This document shows, piece by piece, positions 25,870 through 34,319 of a stretch of DNA of 64,000 nucleotides. The position numbers and the translations under genes were made by a program. The stretch covers positions 102,115 through 166,114 of the forward strand of contig NZ_JANQCD010000006.1 of NCBI RefSeq assembly GCF_026672275.1. Direction: 5' to 3'. The DNA comes from Marinifilum sp. D737 (GTDB taxonomy: Bacteria > Bacteroidota > Bacteroidia > Bacteroidales > Marinifilaceae). The notes below the pieces were generated by a model. It had not been told where the DNA came from and searched no databases. It was given only the letters and a program-made list of their open reading frames with translations. Numbering within the stretch: position 1 is the first letter of the stretch; each line of letters begins with the position of its first letter.

Positions 25870-26964
25870 TCAATTTTCATAATAATTCTATGTTTATTGG
25901 ATAAGATTAATCATCTGCTATGTGTTTCAAAAGATTTATAACATAGAGATTTTCGAATAAATTGACATCAAACCTTAATAAATACATAGTCTATAGTATC
26001 AAACACCATATGTATCACCTTACAAACAAGCCTTTAATAGCCTGTAATTGTTAGCCTTAGCAGATAGATTAGAAATTTACTTCGTGTTAGAGTTATTTAC
26101 TGATAAAACTATGCAATGGACATGTTTATAGATATGATAATCCATAATTAAATACTCTATTTATAGAATGTCCTTCAAATACATTCCAAGTTATTAACAA
26201 GTTTTTATTTCTTTTTCAGCAGTGTAATCGGAAACCGACATTTTTAATTTGATCTCTTGAAAAAGTATGGAAGGTGTACCTGATGCCTGTCATGAACAGC
26301 TTGAAGAGAATCATTCCAAATCGTTTTCTATTCGCATTGATCATCTTAAACTCAACATGCGAATAAAGTAGTACAAAAAAATAGGTTTTCTTATGAGAAG
26401 TAATGACAATAGGATTTTATTCATAAGAGTCATTCTTCCTGAATTACAGCTGCATCGACATACTTGTGACCTATATGAGTGCAGTAAAGAAATAGTATTA
26501 GTGCTAAATGTTTCATCTTTTCTAAAATTAAAAGGATAAGCTATATATAACTTATCCTCATTTTGTTTAGTAATTACGCAGATCTAATAACTCGCTTGAT
26601 CACCTTACCATCTTTTTTAACTGTTTTTTTCAACCCAACGCCCACCTCCATTATAATCAATTTCCTCAACTTCTTTTGATGTACTTGAAAAAAATGCATC
26701 TCGCAATTTTGGTCGGTAAAATCATTTTTAAGCACCTCTTCCTTCATTTGGTGAAGACCTAAAGTACAGTAATCTATGGAAAGAAGTAGATCGTCCTAAT
26801 TCGGGTCAATGTTATTGGATTGATTGTCGAGATGATCGCTCACCTGTTGGTAAAGTTCATTCAGATGAACCTTATTTTGTATTCATTCAGCAAGACTTGC
26901 TTTTGCAATCAAAGCCCTTTTATTTTCATAGTTTCATCTTTTATCCACTTCATTGTGTATCTTT
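25870..26964. other. Eroded non-coding stretch with short open fragments
   Basis: No intact gene is seen. There is a signal-peptide-like minus start near 26513 (MKHLALILFLYCTHIG) that stops after about 28 codons. A start-less plus frame runs over about 26729-26968 (contains SNLWKEVDRPNSGQ). A hairpin AGGATAAG/CTTATCCT lies at 26535-26560. It reads as a graveyard of decayed genes. Confidence 0.45.
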
Positions 26965-27681
26965 CTAGGTGATGCTTTCGAATTCCAGATGTACCAAGGT
27001 CCCCATCCCTATCTGGCTTTGAAAAGTTAGCTGAATGCCTACGCGGTCAGCAATTTGCTTGCAGAGCGGCAGCCCGATGCCAAACCCAACTTCACCACAT
27101 GTTCCAGGCTTTGAACGCCCCTTTTCATACAATTGCTGAAGCTGTCCGGCATCCATTCCAACCCCGCTATCCTGTATGCTGATACGAATGAGTTTGTCGC
27201 TGCGTGTCACCTCCATAGAGATTTCTCCATCCATAGGGGTAAACTTAACTGCATTGCTGATTAGGTTGCGAAGGATGATCTCAAGAGCCGGTAGACAGCT
27301 TGTCACCTCTCTTGGAAATTCATCGATCAGGAGTTTAAAATGCAGGTTCTTGTCATCAAAATAGGCCCGTTGACAATTCGTCATTTCCTCCAAAAAAGCA
27401 ACAAGATCAAATTTTTCCAGTACCAGAACCAAACTGCTCAGATCAAAATTATTCTGGGCAATCAATGCAATTTGCTGATCCGCTTTTTGCGCCAGTTTTA
27501 GAACCATATTCAAGTATTTTTTTAAGTTGTCTTCACCAATTTGATCCATGTTACAGATGCACAGATCTACAAAACCAATGATAGTGGTCAGAGGTTGTTT
27601 CAAATCGTGTGCCATTGCATTGAGCAAAACCAGACTGTCCCTTGTGTGGATCAGCAATTCATTTTCTTTTTGTTTTTTCAT
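26965..27681 (-). CDS. Cytoplasmic histidine kinase without sensor domain
   Basis: 238 residues made only of the kinase core: HisKA with the H-box AMAHDLKQPLTTIIGF near residue 20, N-box ISNAVKFTPMDGE, G1 QDSGVGMD and G2 GFGIGLPLCKQIA. No TM, PAS or GAF segment. It resembles the core of a larger hybrid kinase and may act as a partner for another sensor. No response regulator is adjacent; the next gene (divergent) is a TPR/HTH regulator. Confidence 0.85.
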   Translation of the reverse strand: MKKQKENELLIHTRDSLVLLNAMAHDLKQPLTTIIGFVDLCICNMDQIGEDNLKKYLNMVLKLAQKADQQIALIAQNNFDLSSLVLVLEKFDLVAFLEEMTNCQRAYFDDKNLHFKLLIDEFPREVTSCLPALEIILRNLISNAVKFTPMDGEISMEVTRSDKLIRISIQDSGVGMDAGQLQQLYEKGRSKPGTCGEVGFGIGLPLCKQIADRVGIQLTFQSQIGMGTLVHLEFESIT

Positions 27682-28194
27682 CTTAGAGCAAGTTTAAATG
27701 TAAAAGGGTCTCTGATGATCCCATTAGGTTCCTCAATTTGAAAATTTGATTCAATACAGAATGGATCATTCAGTCTACCTTATCTTCCATATTACCTGAA
27801 TTAAGAGGCTGCAGGACTGATCTTCCCTCTTTAGTGCAAGCATAGATACAAATCAATTGTTTGTCTGCAGATCTTCTCTTTCCAAGTAATGGCAAATTGT
27901 GACTTTTAAATCAAATGAGATTTTAACCCACCATAGAGATTTTCAATTTCTTTCACCTTACTCCACTAATATTACATATCTACCATACATTTATTCCATA
28001 TTTAAACCACTATAATACCATATCTAACAACATCTATCATACTGTCTATCAGGCTTTACAATTTCTTAACATACGGATTGAGTGAATGTAAAGAATTATC
28101 ATTTCATTTGTGAAGTCAGAGTCTAATATTGATCTGAAATATAGCATCATAGTAAAGCTCACATCTATTAATGTAAATTCAATGATCTACTAAA

Positions 28195-29829
28195 ATGAAC
28201 AAAAGAACGACCCCGAAAAGAATGAAAGAACAAAGTGCTCAGATCCTTTGGGCATTGCTCTTAATACTGTTATGTGGAAACCCAACACTTACACAGGCTT
28301 CGTCGGATCAAACCTACCTGCTTGACAGTTTGACGTTTGAATTGGAAGCCAGCAACTCTAATCTTCAAAAAATCAATATTCTGATGAAACTATCAGAACA
28401 TTACAAGAGCTATGACCTAAAAAAGGGTCTGGAAGTTCTCAATTCTGCCTATCAGCTAGCTGAGAATACTGAGAATAAAATGGCCCAATCCGCTGTGCTT
28501 CTGGCTCGTGGTGATTGTTATATTCAGGAGGGGCACTTTTCGGATGCCCTGAACGATTACCTGGCCAGCTCTGAGCTCGCCAAACGAACCCAAATAGATT
28601 CACTTACCTTTCAGAACCAGCATCGTATTGGTTTCTTGTATTTCAAAATTGGAGAATATCAGCTAGCCTTGGATTGCTTGAAAAAGAGCATGGTCCAAAT
28701 TCGCAAAAATCAACAACAAAATAAGAATTCGCTCATAGAAATCGCACAAATGCACAATATCAGTATGGGTGCCTGCTATACGGAATTGAACAGCCCTATG
28801 ACGGCCATAGACTACCTAAACCGTGCCAGGGAGCCTAAAGAAAATTCATTGTGCCCTACCGCTCAAACACAAGTAATAAGATTGCTGGCCAGAGCCTATC
28901 TTAAACTGGATTCTACCGATACAGCACTACATCATTACCAAGCCTCTTTGAAGAGAAGCCTGAAAAGAGGAGAAAGCTATGAACAAGCAGCCAATTACCA
29001 TGAACTTGGCAAACTTTACTTTGACCAAAATCAGGAGGGAATAGCCAAACAGTATTGCTATACGTCCATAGAAGCTTGCAGTAAGGCTTCGGCACTTGCA
29101 CTGCAAAAAAAGAACTACATGCTACTCTATCAAATCTTTGATGGAGAGCACCAACTGGATTCCATGCTCTGGGCCCTGAACTCCTATCATCGAATCAAAA
29201 AGAATTTGGATATCAGTGCCATGCACCTTGCCATAATGAAAAGCAAACTTGGCAATGATTTGGAAAGAGCAAAAGCAGGACTGCAACGGAAAAGTATCTG
29301 GCTGACCTTTACCAGTACCTTAGGGGGAATTTGTTTGCTAGTATTGGGCATTCTGCTTTGGTACTGGAAAAGAACGCATAAGGATATGAAGGATCAGTTC
29401 GAGGAAAAGAAAAAAGATCTGACCACCAATTCCCTTCATCTTGTCAACAAGAACAAACTGATTGAGTTTACAATTTTACGTTTGCTCAAGCTCAAGAATG
29501 GCATGCCGGCAGATCACAAGAATGCCTTGCAAAAAATCATTTTCGATCTACAGGAAAGTCATGAGGACAAGTTCCTGAAAGATTTTGAATTGAGGTTTGC
29601 ACAGGTTCATGATGATTTTTTTGAAAGGCTTCAAAAAGTAGCCCCGGAACTATCACCGTCCGAGCTTAGATTGTGTGCCTACTTGAGGTTGAATCTAAAC
29701 ACCAAGGAAATTTCAAAACTACTGTTGATCAATTCCAAGAGCATTGAGGTCAAGAGATCTCACATTCGAAGGAAGCTCAACATTAATAATACAGATACAA
29801 ATTTGAATGCATATTTGAATACTATTTAA
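28195..29829 (+). CDS. TPR-containing membrane HTH regulator
   Basis: 544 residues, a Bacteroidota-type regulator. Signal/anchor helix at about 13-36, TPR units over about 60-330 (SALNDYLASSELAKRT-like pairs, LALDCLKKSMVQIRK), one TM helix near 365-390 (WLTFTSTLGGICLLVLGILL), a coiled coil, then a LuxR-like HTH at about 480-544 (LSPSELRLCAYLRLNLNTKE, followed by SIEVKRSHIRRKL). TPRs would sense in the periplasm and the HTH act inside. It precedes two exported thioredoxin-fold genes that may be targets. Confidence 0.85.
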   Translation: MNKRTTPKRMKEQSAQILWALLLILLCGNPTLTQASSDQTYLLDSLTFELEASNSNLQKINILMKLSEHYKSYDLKKGLEVLNSAYQLAENTENKMAQSAVLLARGDCYIQEGHFSDALNDYLASSELAKRTQIDSLTFQNQHRIGFLYFKIGEYQLALDCLKKSMVQIRKNQQQNKNSLIEIAQMHNISMGACYTELNSPMTAIDYLNRAREPKENSLCPTAQTQVIRLLARAYLKLDSTDTALHHYQASLKRSLKRGESYEQAANYHELGKLYFDQNQEGIAKQYCYTSIEACSKASALALQKKNYMLLYQIFDGEHQLDSMLWALNSYHRIKKNLDISAMHLAIMKSKLGNDLERAKAGLQRKSIWLTFTSTLGGICLLVLGILLWYWKRTHKDMKDQFEEKKKDLTTNSLHLVNKNKLIEFTILRLLKLKNGMPADHKNALQKIIFDLQESHEDKFLKDFELRFAQVHDDFFERLQKVAPELSPSELRLCAYLRLNLNTKEISKLLLINSKSIEVKRSHIRRKLNINNTDTNLNAYLNTI

Positions 29830-30111
29830 TGTAAAGCTGAAGGGTTCTGATATTCTGAATCTATGACTACAGTTGATGTCTTGCTGCTGAAGGGGGTCAT
29901 TGCAGGAGGCTCAGGGATAGATTAGAATAAAAATTTAGTAAATAGTCTGCTTGTAGATCAGGATCCTTCAGCTGAATTAAAATATATTTTTTGAGTCTTG
30001 ATGGTAACATGTTTTGTCAGCAGTTCTCAAACTTTTAATTAACCAAAAACCAATGCAATCGCTGCGACACCTGGTTCTGAACCCTAAAAGGTTTTGAGCC
30101 ATATTCTCTCA

Positions 30112-30148
30112 GGGGATTCCTTCAGGAATCGTTGGAATCCCCTATTTT
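30112..30148 (+). promoter_or_regulatory. Attenuator-like hairpin before the TlpA-like gene
   Basis: GGGGATTCC (30112-30120) can pair with GGAATCCCC (30134-30142) and is followed by TATTTTT, making a terminator 24 bp before the ATG. The same arm can instead pair with GGAATC at 30125-30130, and the two pairings exclude each other. Confidence 0.45.
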
Positions 30149-30171
30149 TCACTTACGAACGAATTAATACA

Positions 30172-30963
30172 ATGAAATTATTTAAAACAATAATCCTACT
30201 GCTATCATTCAGCCTGATCACAACATCAGGAATCGCACAGTGCGAATCTTGCAGCAAAAACCCAGAGCTTGAATTTCTTAAAGGGCTTCAAAAAGCTGAA
30301 CAAGATGAATTGGGAAAAGACCGGCTGATCATGCTGGATGGGGAAAGTATTCCTGTCTATGATCAAAAAGGGAAACGTTTCAAAGGTATGGAACTGATGA
30401 AACAGCTCAGCTCTGGAGAATACAGTCCGGATATGTATGTGAATGAAAAAAAAGTGATCCAGGCAATTGTCCTTCAAAAAGCCACTGAGAAGGAAATGCT
30501 AGGTATGAAAAAAATGATGTCCAACTTTCCAAGCAAACAAAAACTTCTGGGGGAAAAAGCCCTGGTCTTCTCCTTCACGGATCTGAATGATCAATCCTAT
30601 TCTTTGAGTTCATTGAAAGAAAAGGTCATCGTACTGAACTTTTGGTTTACCGACTGCCCTCCTTGTGTCTCAGAAATTCCTGAATTGAACCAACTGGTAC
30701 AAAAATACAAGGATCAAGAGGTTGTTTTTCTGGGTCTAGCCTTGGATAATGCCGTAAAACTCAAGATTTTTTTGCTTAAGCATCCCTTTGCTTACCGAAT
30801 CATTCCAGAAGCAAAGTGCTTAGCCGATGCTTACCGGCTACCCGGTTACCCCACTCAAATAGTTATTGACAAACATTCCATTATCGCCTATAAAAATACG
30901 GGATACGGTCCCCAAACGGTTTCAGATTTGGACCAGCGCATATCTGAATTATTTGATTTGTAG
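30172..30963 (+). CDS. Exported TlpA-like thioredoxin
   Basis: 263 residues. Signal peptide KLFKTIILLLSFSLITTSG ends at IAQC, a possible lipobox. A central region of about 100 residues lacks a known domain, then a TlpA/ResA-type redoxin fold with the active site WFTDCPPCVSEIPEL (Cys-Pro-Pro-Cys) and cis-Pro in LPGYPTQIVID. It would reduce or isomerise disulfides in the periplasm. The ATG at 30172 is preferred over a start 26 codons earlier that would put the signal inside the chain. Confidence 0.87.
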   Translation: MKLFKTIILLLSFSLITTSGIAQCESCSKNPELEFLKGLQKAEQDELGKDRLIMLDGESIPVYDQKGKRFKGMELMKQLSSGEYSPDMYVNEKKVIQAIVLQKATEKEMLGMKKMMSNFPSKQKLLGEKALVFSFTDLNDQSYSLSSLKEKVIVLNFWFTDCPPCVSEIPELNQLVQKYKDQEVVFLGLALDNAVKLKIFLLKHPFAYRIIPEAKCLADAYRLPGYPTQIVIDKHSIIAYKNTGYGPQTVSDLDQRISELFDL

Positions 30964-30988
30964 TATAGTAGTTATAGTTGTCCGCTGG

Positions 30989-31018
30989 ACAAGCCCCTTT
31001 AAAGGGGCTTGTATTTTT
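30989..31018 (+). terminator. Terminator between the two redoxin-fold genes
   Basis: AAGCCCCTTTAAAGGGGCTT hairpin at 30991-31010 with a following T-run. Confidence 0.85.
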
Positions 31019-31042
31019 CCCTATTTACGAACATTTTATTTT

Positions 31043-31933
31043 ATGCATCACATGTACCGTCAACTTACCAGATCCACACTCTCCTTCCTCTTGTTTGCCT
31101 GTTCCACTAGCCTGGGCGCACAAAACAGGTATTCTTTTGATCACAGTGAAATCCGACTGGAGGGAGCCATCAAAGAATTTTGGGCACATTCCCCGGAAAG
31201 AAGCATTCGAATCAAATGGAGCCATGACGTTTGGCTCACAGATAAAATACCAGGTATAGACAGCATTTCCGGTTATACTGCTTTGGAGATTTTGGATACC
31301 TATGATGAAATCAATCATTATCTGAGGATCAGATCATCGGGAACTTCCTTACATTATACTTACATCATCAATGGCATGGCCACCGCTTTTAAGCCAGAAC
31401 GAAACCAATGGTACCTTTCCCTCTTTGATCAGGTATTGTATCCTTACCTGAAATCTCCTCTTCACAACCGTTTTGCAAGAAAACTTGCTGAAATCAGTAA
31501 ATTAAAGGTCGGTGATTGCTTCCCTTACTTTAAAATGCCTGACATCAACAAGGATATAACCAGTGCCGATGACTTCATGGGCAAGATCAGTATTCTATAC
31601 TTTTGGAATCTGAAACAGGATGGCTGGACCAAAGACATAGCCTTGCTCAATTTCCTGAGGGAAAAGTACCCTGATCATAGTAAAATTCAGTTCATCGCAT
31701 TTTCAAAAAAAACGGATAGGCATATCAAAAGAGCACTAAAAAATCAGAAGACAGATTTTCTTTTCCAACAGATTCCCAACTCACAATCATTACAGAATCG
31801 TCTGAACATCCATTATTGGCCTTTGTGTATTCTTGTTGATCACAATCAAAGAATTACCTATATAAAAACCGGTTCTATCGGTGAACATCTTCCAGAGCTA
31901 CAAAAAAACATTGAATCCCTGTATTCTAAATAA
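31043..31933 (+). CDS. Exported thioredoxin-fold protein without CxxC
   Basis: 296 residues from the ATG at 31043. Signal peptide (STLSFLLFACSTSLGAQ), an N-terminal region, then a TlpA-like fold whose strands are clear (GKISILYFWNLKQDGWTKD, IQFIAFSKKTD, HYWPLCILVDHNQRITY) but where the active-site loop after YFWNL has no Cys. It therefore cannot do dithiol chemistry and may bind or sense a partner. Related in layout to the preceding TlpA-like protein, with its own promoter region after the intervening terminator. Confidence 0.75.
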   Translation: MHHMYRQLTRSTLSFLLFACSTSLGAQNRYSFDHSEIRLEGAIKEFWAHSPERSIRIKWSHDVWLTDKIPGIDSISGYTALEILDTYDEINHYLRIRSSGTSLHYTYIINGMATAFKPERNQWYLSLFDQVLYPYLKSPLHNRFARKLAEISKLKVGDCFPYFKMPDINKDITSADDFMGKISILYFWNLKQDGWTKDIALLNFLREKYPDHSKIQFIAFSKKTDRHIKRALKNQKTDFLFQQIPNSQSLQNRLNIHYWPLCILVDHNQRITYIKTGSIGEHLPELQKNIESLYSK

Positions 31934-32297
31934 CGTGAGTTCGACGTAAAATAAAACTTCATTGCCTGCTTCAAACAATCTTAACCTTAACATGTTGTAT
32001 ACTTATGCTTCGTTATTACCCATACACAGATATCAGACCAACCTATCCTCATAATTCGTATAAGAATTAATAATTCAACAAGTCACTTTGAACCACAATT
32101 TTGCAATTCGAATTAAAATACTATAAAACAACCATATCCATTACGCTACAGAGTTTATTTGCAACCCAATCACTGCAATAAATTCATGGAACTTTCGTTA
32201 TTTTTTTAATATCGGTAAAAGTAAGCTATTCGGAATTCTGATTTAAAAAAATGATATGGGAAATTGGTAGATTAATATAAAATCATATCAATAGATA
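31934..32297. other. Intergenic region, nothing recognised
   Basis: AT-rich spacer between convergent genes; no open frame of note, repeat or RNA found. Confidence 0.6.
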
Positions 32298-32333
32298 TAA
32301 AAAAAGCTTACACAAGAATCGTGTAAGCTTTTC
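32298..32333 (-). terminator. Terminator of the PUL operon
   Basis: AAGCTTACAC (32304-32313) with GTGTAAGCTT (32321-32330), T-run on the minus strand, 28 bp after the GH97 stop. Confidence 0.88.
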
Positions 32334-32360
32334 TATATTCATAAATTCTATACTAATGAT

Positions 32361-34310
32361 TTACAAAGGCTGAATCATGGCTGCCATACCTCCACCAGGA
32401 GCCATTTTCAACTCATACTGAAAAGTATCGTCCACAATGATTTCTTTCCTTTTAAAATCTGTGGCATTTCTGTCTGCATTGATCCCATCCTGATAAATGG
32501 TCATCTTGTATTTTTTACCTTTGGGTAAGAAAGAAAGATCAAATTGCAGTGTTCTTGCATCCCAATCGGTCATGGCACCCAAATACCATTCATTCCCTTT
32601 CCTTCTGGCAAGCAACAGGTAGTCAGATATTTTGGCATCCAATACTTTGGTTTCATCCCAAACAGCAGGTACTGCGGACAAAAATTTCATACATTCGGGT
32701 TCTTTTCTGTAGTTCGATGGGTTATCGCAAAGCATTTGCAATGGGCTCTCGTAGGCAACATACATGGCCAATTGGTGGCAGCGTGTTCCCATACTCATAG
32801 GACGATCGAATATCGGTTTGTAGTTCTTCTTTTGAGCATTGTTCATTGCCCCGGGAGTATAATCCATTGGGCCAGCCACCATGCGTGAAAAAGGGGTAAT
32901 CAGGTTATGCTCTGGAGTTTGTCTAAGACTCCATTTGTACTGCTCTCCTCCATTTACTCCTTCGCGGGTAAGCACATTCGGGAATTTTCTTCTCAAACCT
33001 GCTGGCTTGTATGATCCATGGAAATCCACGAGAATTTCTCTCTTTGCCGATTCTTTGGCAATCTTGTGATAGTAGTTTACCATCCATTGGTCGTCTTTAT
33101 CCATGAAATCCACCTTGATGCCTTTGATTCCCCATTTTTGGAACTGATCCAATGCTGGCTCTAACTGGTCGTCTAATGTTTTCCAAACCACCCACAGAAT
33201 CAGCCCTACACCTTTCTTTTTTGCATAGCTGGTGAGTTCCTCCATATCCATTTCCGGAACGATCTTCAGTAAATCTCCCAGCTCATACCAACCTTCATCC
33301 AGAATGATGTACTCCAAGCCATAATCAGCGGCAAAATCGATGTAATACTTATAGGTTTCTGTATTAATTCCAGCACGAAAATCAACGCCATACACATTGT
33401 TGGCATTCCACCAATCCCAGGCCACCTTTCCGGGTTTAATCCAGGAAGGATCTTTAATTTCGCAAGGATCAGCCAGCAACCAGGAAAGTTGATTGGTTAT
33501 TAAATCTCCATCCTTTTCAGCTATGGCAACGTAGCGCCAAGGAAATGTTCTGTTTCCCTTGGTTTTGGCTATGTAATCCTTTCTATCTCTAACGAATACA
33601 TCTCTATCGCCCACCTGTTCTGTTTTATTTGGGTATGCAGGAAAAGTTGAAACCAGAGCATTCCCTTCTGCTCCATTGAACCACATTCCCGGATAATCTT
33701 CCAGATCAGTTTCCCCGATCACCAGCTTTGCGCCTTTACCGGTATCCATTAAGACCGGTAAACTTCCCAGATCTTTTGAAGAAAGTTCTCCCAGTGAGGT
33801 AAAATCATAATACACCTGATTGTTGGAATGGAAGCTTCTTTCCTTTGGCCAATATACCATATTGTTTTCGGGAAAATTAAAATTTCCCTTTTCAGATTTC
33901 ACCGTTATTTCACCCGGCAAGTGAGTGCCAAATCGATAGGCAACACCATTGTTGTAAGCCCGAAAAACCACATCAAATCCTTTTTCGAAAGTGAGTTTCA
34001 GTTCGTTGAAATTTTCCTGAATCAATTCACTCTTTTCACAAACTTCCGGCTTAATCTCTCTGTTTACAGAATTGGTATTCTTTTGAATTACTTTCGGTTC
34101 TTTACCCAGGATGATTCCCTCCAGTTCCAGGGCAATTACCGTGGGATTAAGCAGAGGCGTTTTCTTGTATTGCACTGAAAAAGTTAAGTCCTCTCCTGTT
34201 TGAATCCGTATGCTCGTTTTCTTATCTGGTGATTGCAATTGATAGTCCTTTGCAAACACTGTACTTATGCACAGGCAAAGGCTAAAGAGGCAAATTATTT
34301 TTTTAGTCAT
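32361..34310 (-). CDS. Glycoside hydrolase family 97 (alpha-glucosidase/alpha-galactosidase)
   Basis: 649 residues, normal for GH97. Signal peptide (LFSLCLCISTVFA), N-terminal beta-sandwich (about 25-280), TIM barrel (VAWDWWNANNVYGVDF, YIILDEGWYEL, GLILWVVWKTL, GIKVDFMDKDDQ), then a C-terminal beta domain. GH97 contains inverting alpha-glucosidases such as SusB and retaining alpha-galactosidases whose nucleophile is an Asp in the barrel. The Asp in IKVDFMD is a candidate for that nucleophile, which would favour the retaining type; residue mapping is unverified. Periplasmic, last gene of the PUL, 9 bp after the glycosidase-like gene. Confidence 0.92.
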   Translation of the reverse strand: MTKKIICLFSLCLCISTVFAKDYQLQSPDKKTSIRIQTGEDLTFSVQYKKTPLLNPTVIALELEGIILGKEPKVIQKNTNSVNREIKPEVCEKSELIQENFNELKLTFEKGFDVVFRAYNNGVAYRFGTHLPGEITVKSEKGNFNFPENNMVYWPKERSFHSNNQVYYDFTSLGELSSKDLGSLPVLMDTGKGAKLVIGETDLEDYPGMWFNGAEGNALVSTFPAYPNKTEQVGDRDVFVRDRKDYIAKTKGNRTFPWRYVAIAEKDGDLITNQLSWLLADPCEIKDPSWIKPGKVAWDWWNANNVYGVDFRAGINTETYKYYIDFAADYGLEYIILDEGWYELGDLLKIVPEMDMEELTSYAKKKGVGLILWVVWKTLDDQLEPALDQFQKWGIKGIKVDFMDKDDQWMVNYYHKIAKESAKREILVDFHGSYKPAGLRRKFPNVLTREGVNGGEQYKWSLRQTPEHNLITPFSRMVAGPMDYTPGAMNNAQKKNYKPIFDRPMSMGTRCHQLAMYVAYESPLQMLCDNPSNYRKEPECMKFLSAVPAVWDETKVLDAKISDYLLLARRKGNEWYLGAMTDWDARTLQFDLSFLPKGKKYKMTIYQDGINADRNATDFKRKEIIVDDTFQYELKMAPGGGMAAMIQPL

Positions 34311-34319
34311 GATTCACGT

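Noticed and set aside
26221..26345. Transposase remnant
   Set aside because: A minus frame of about 50 codons ends here but I could not match it to any transposase family.
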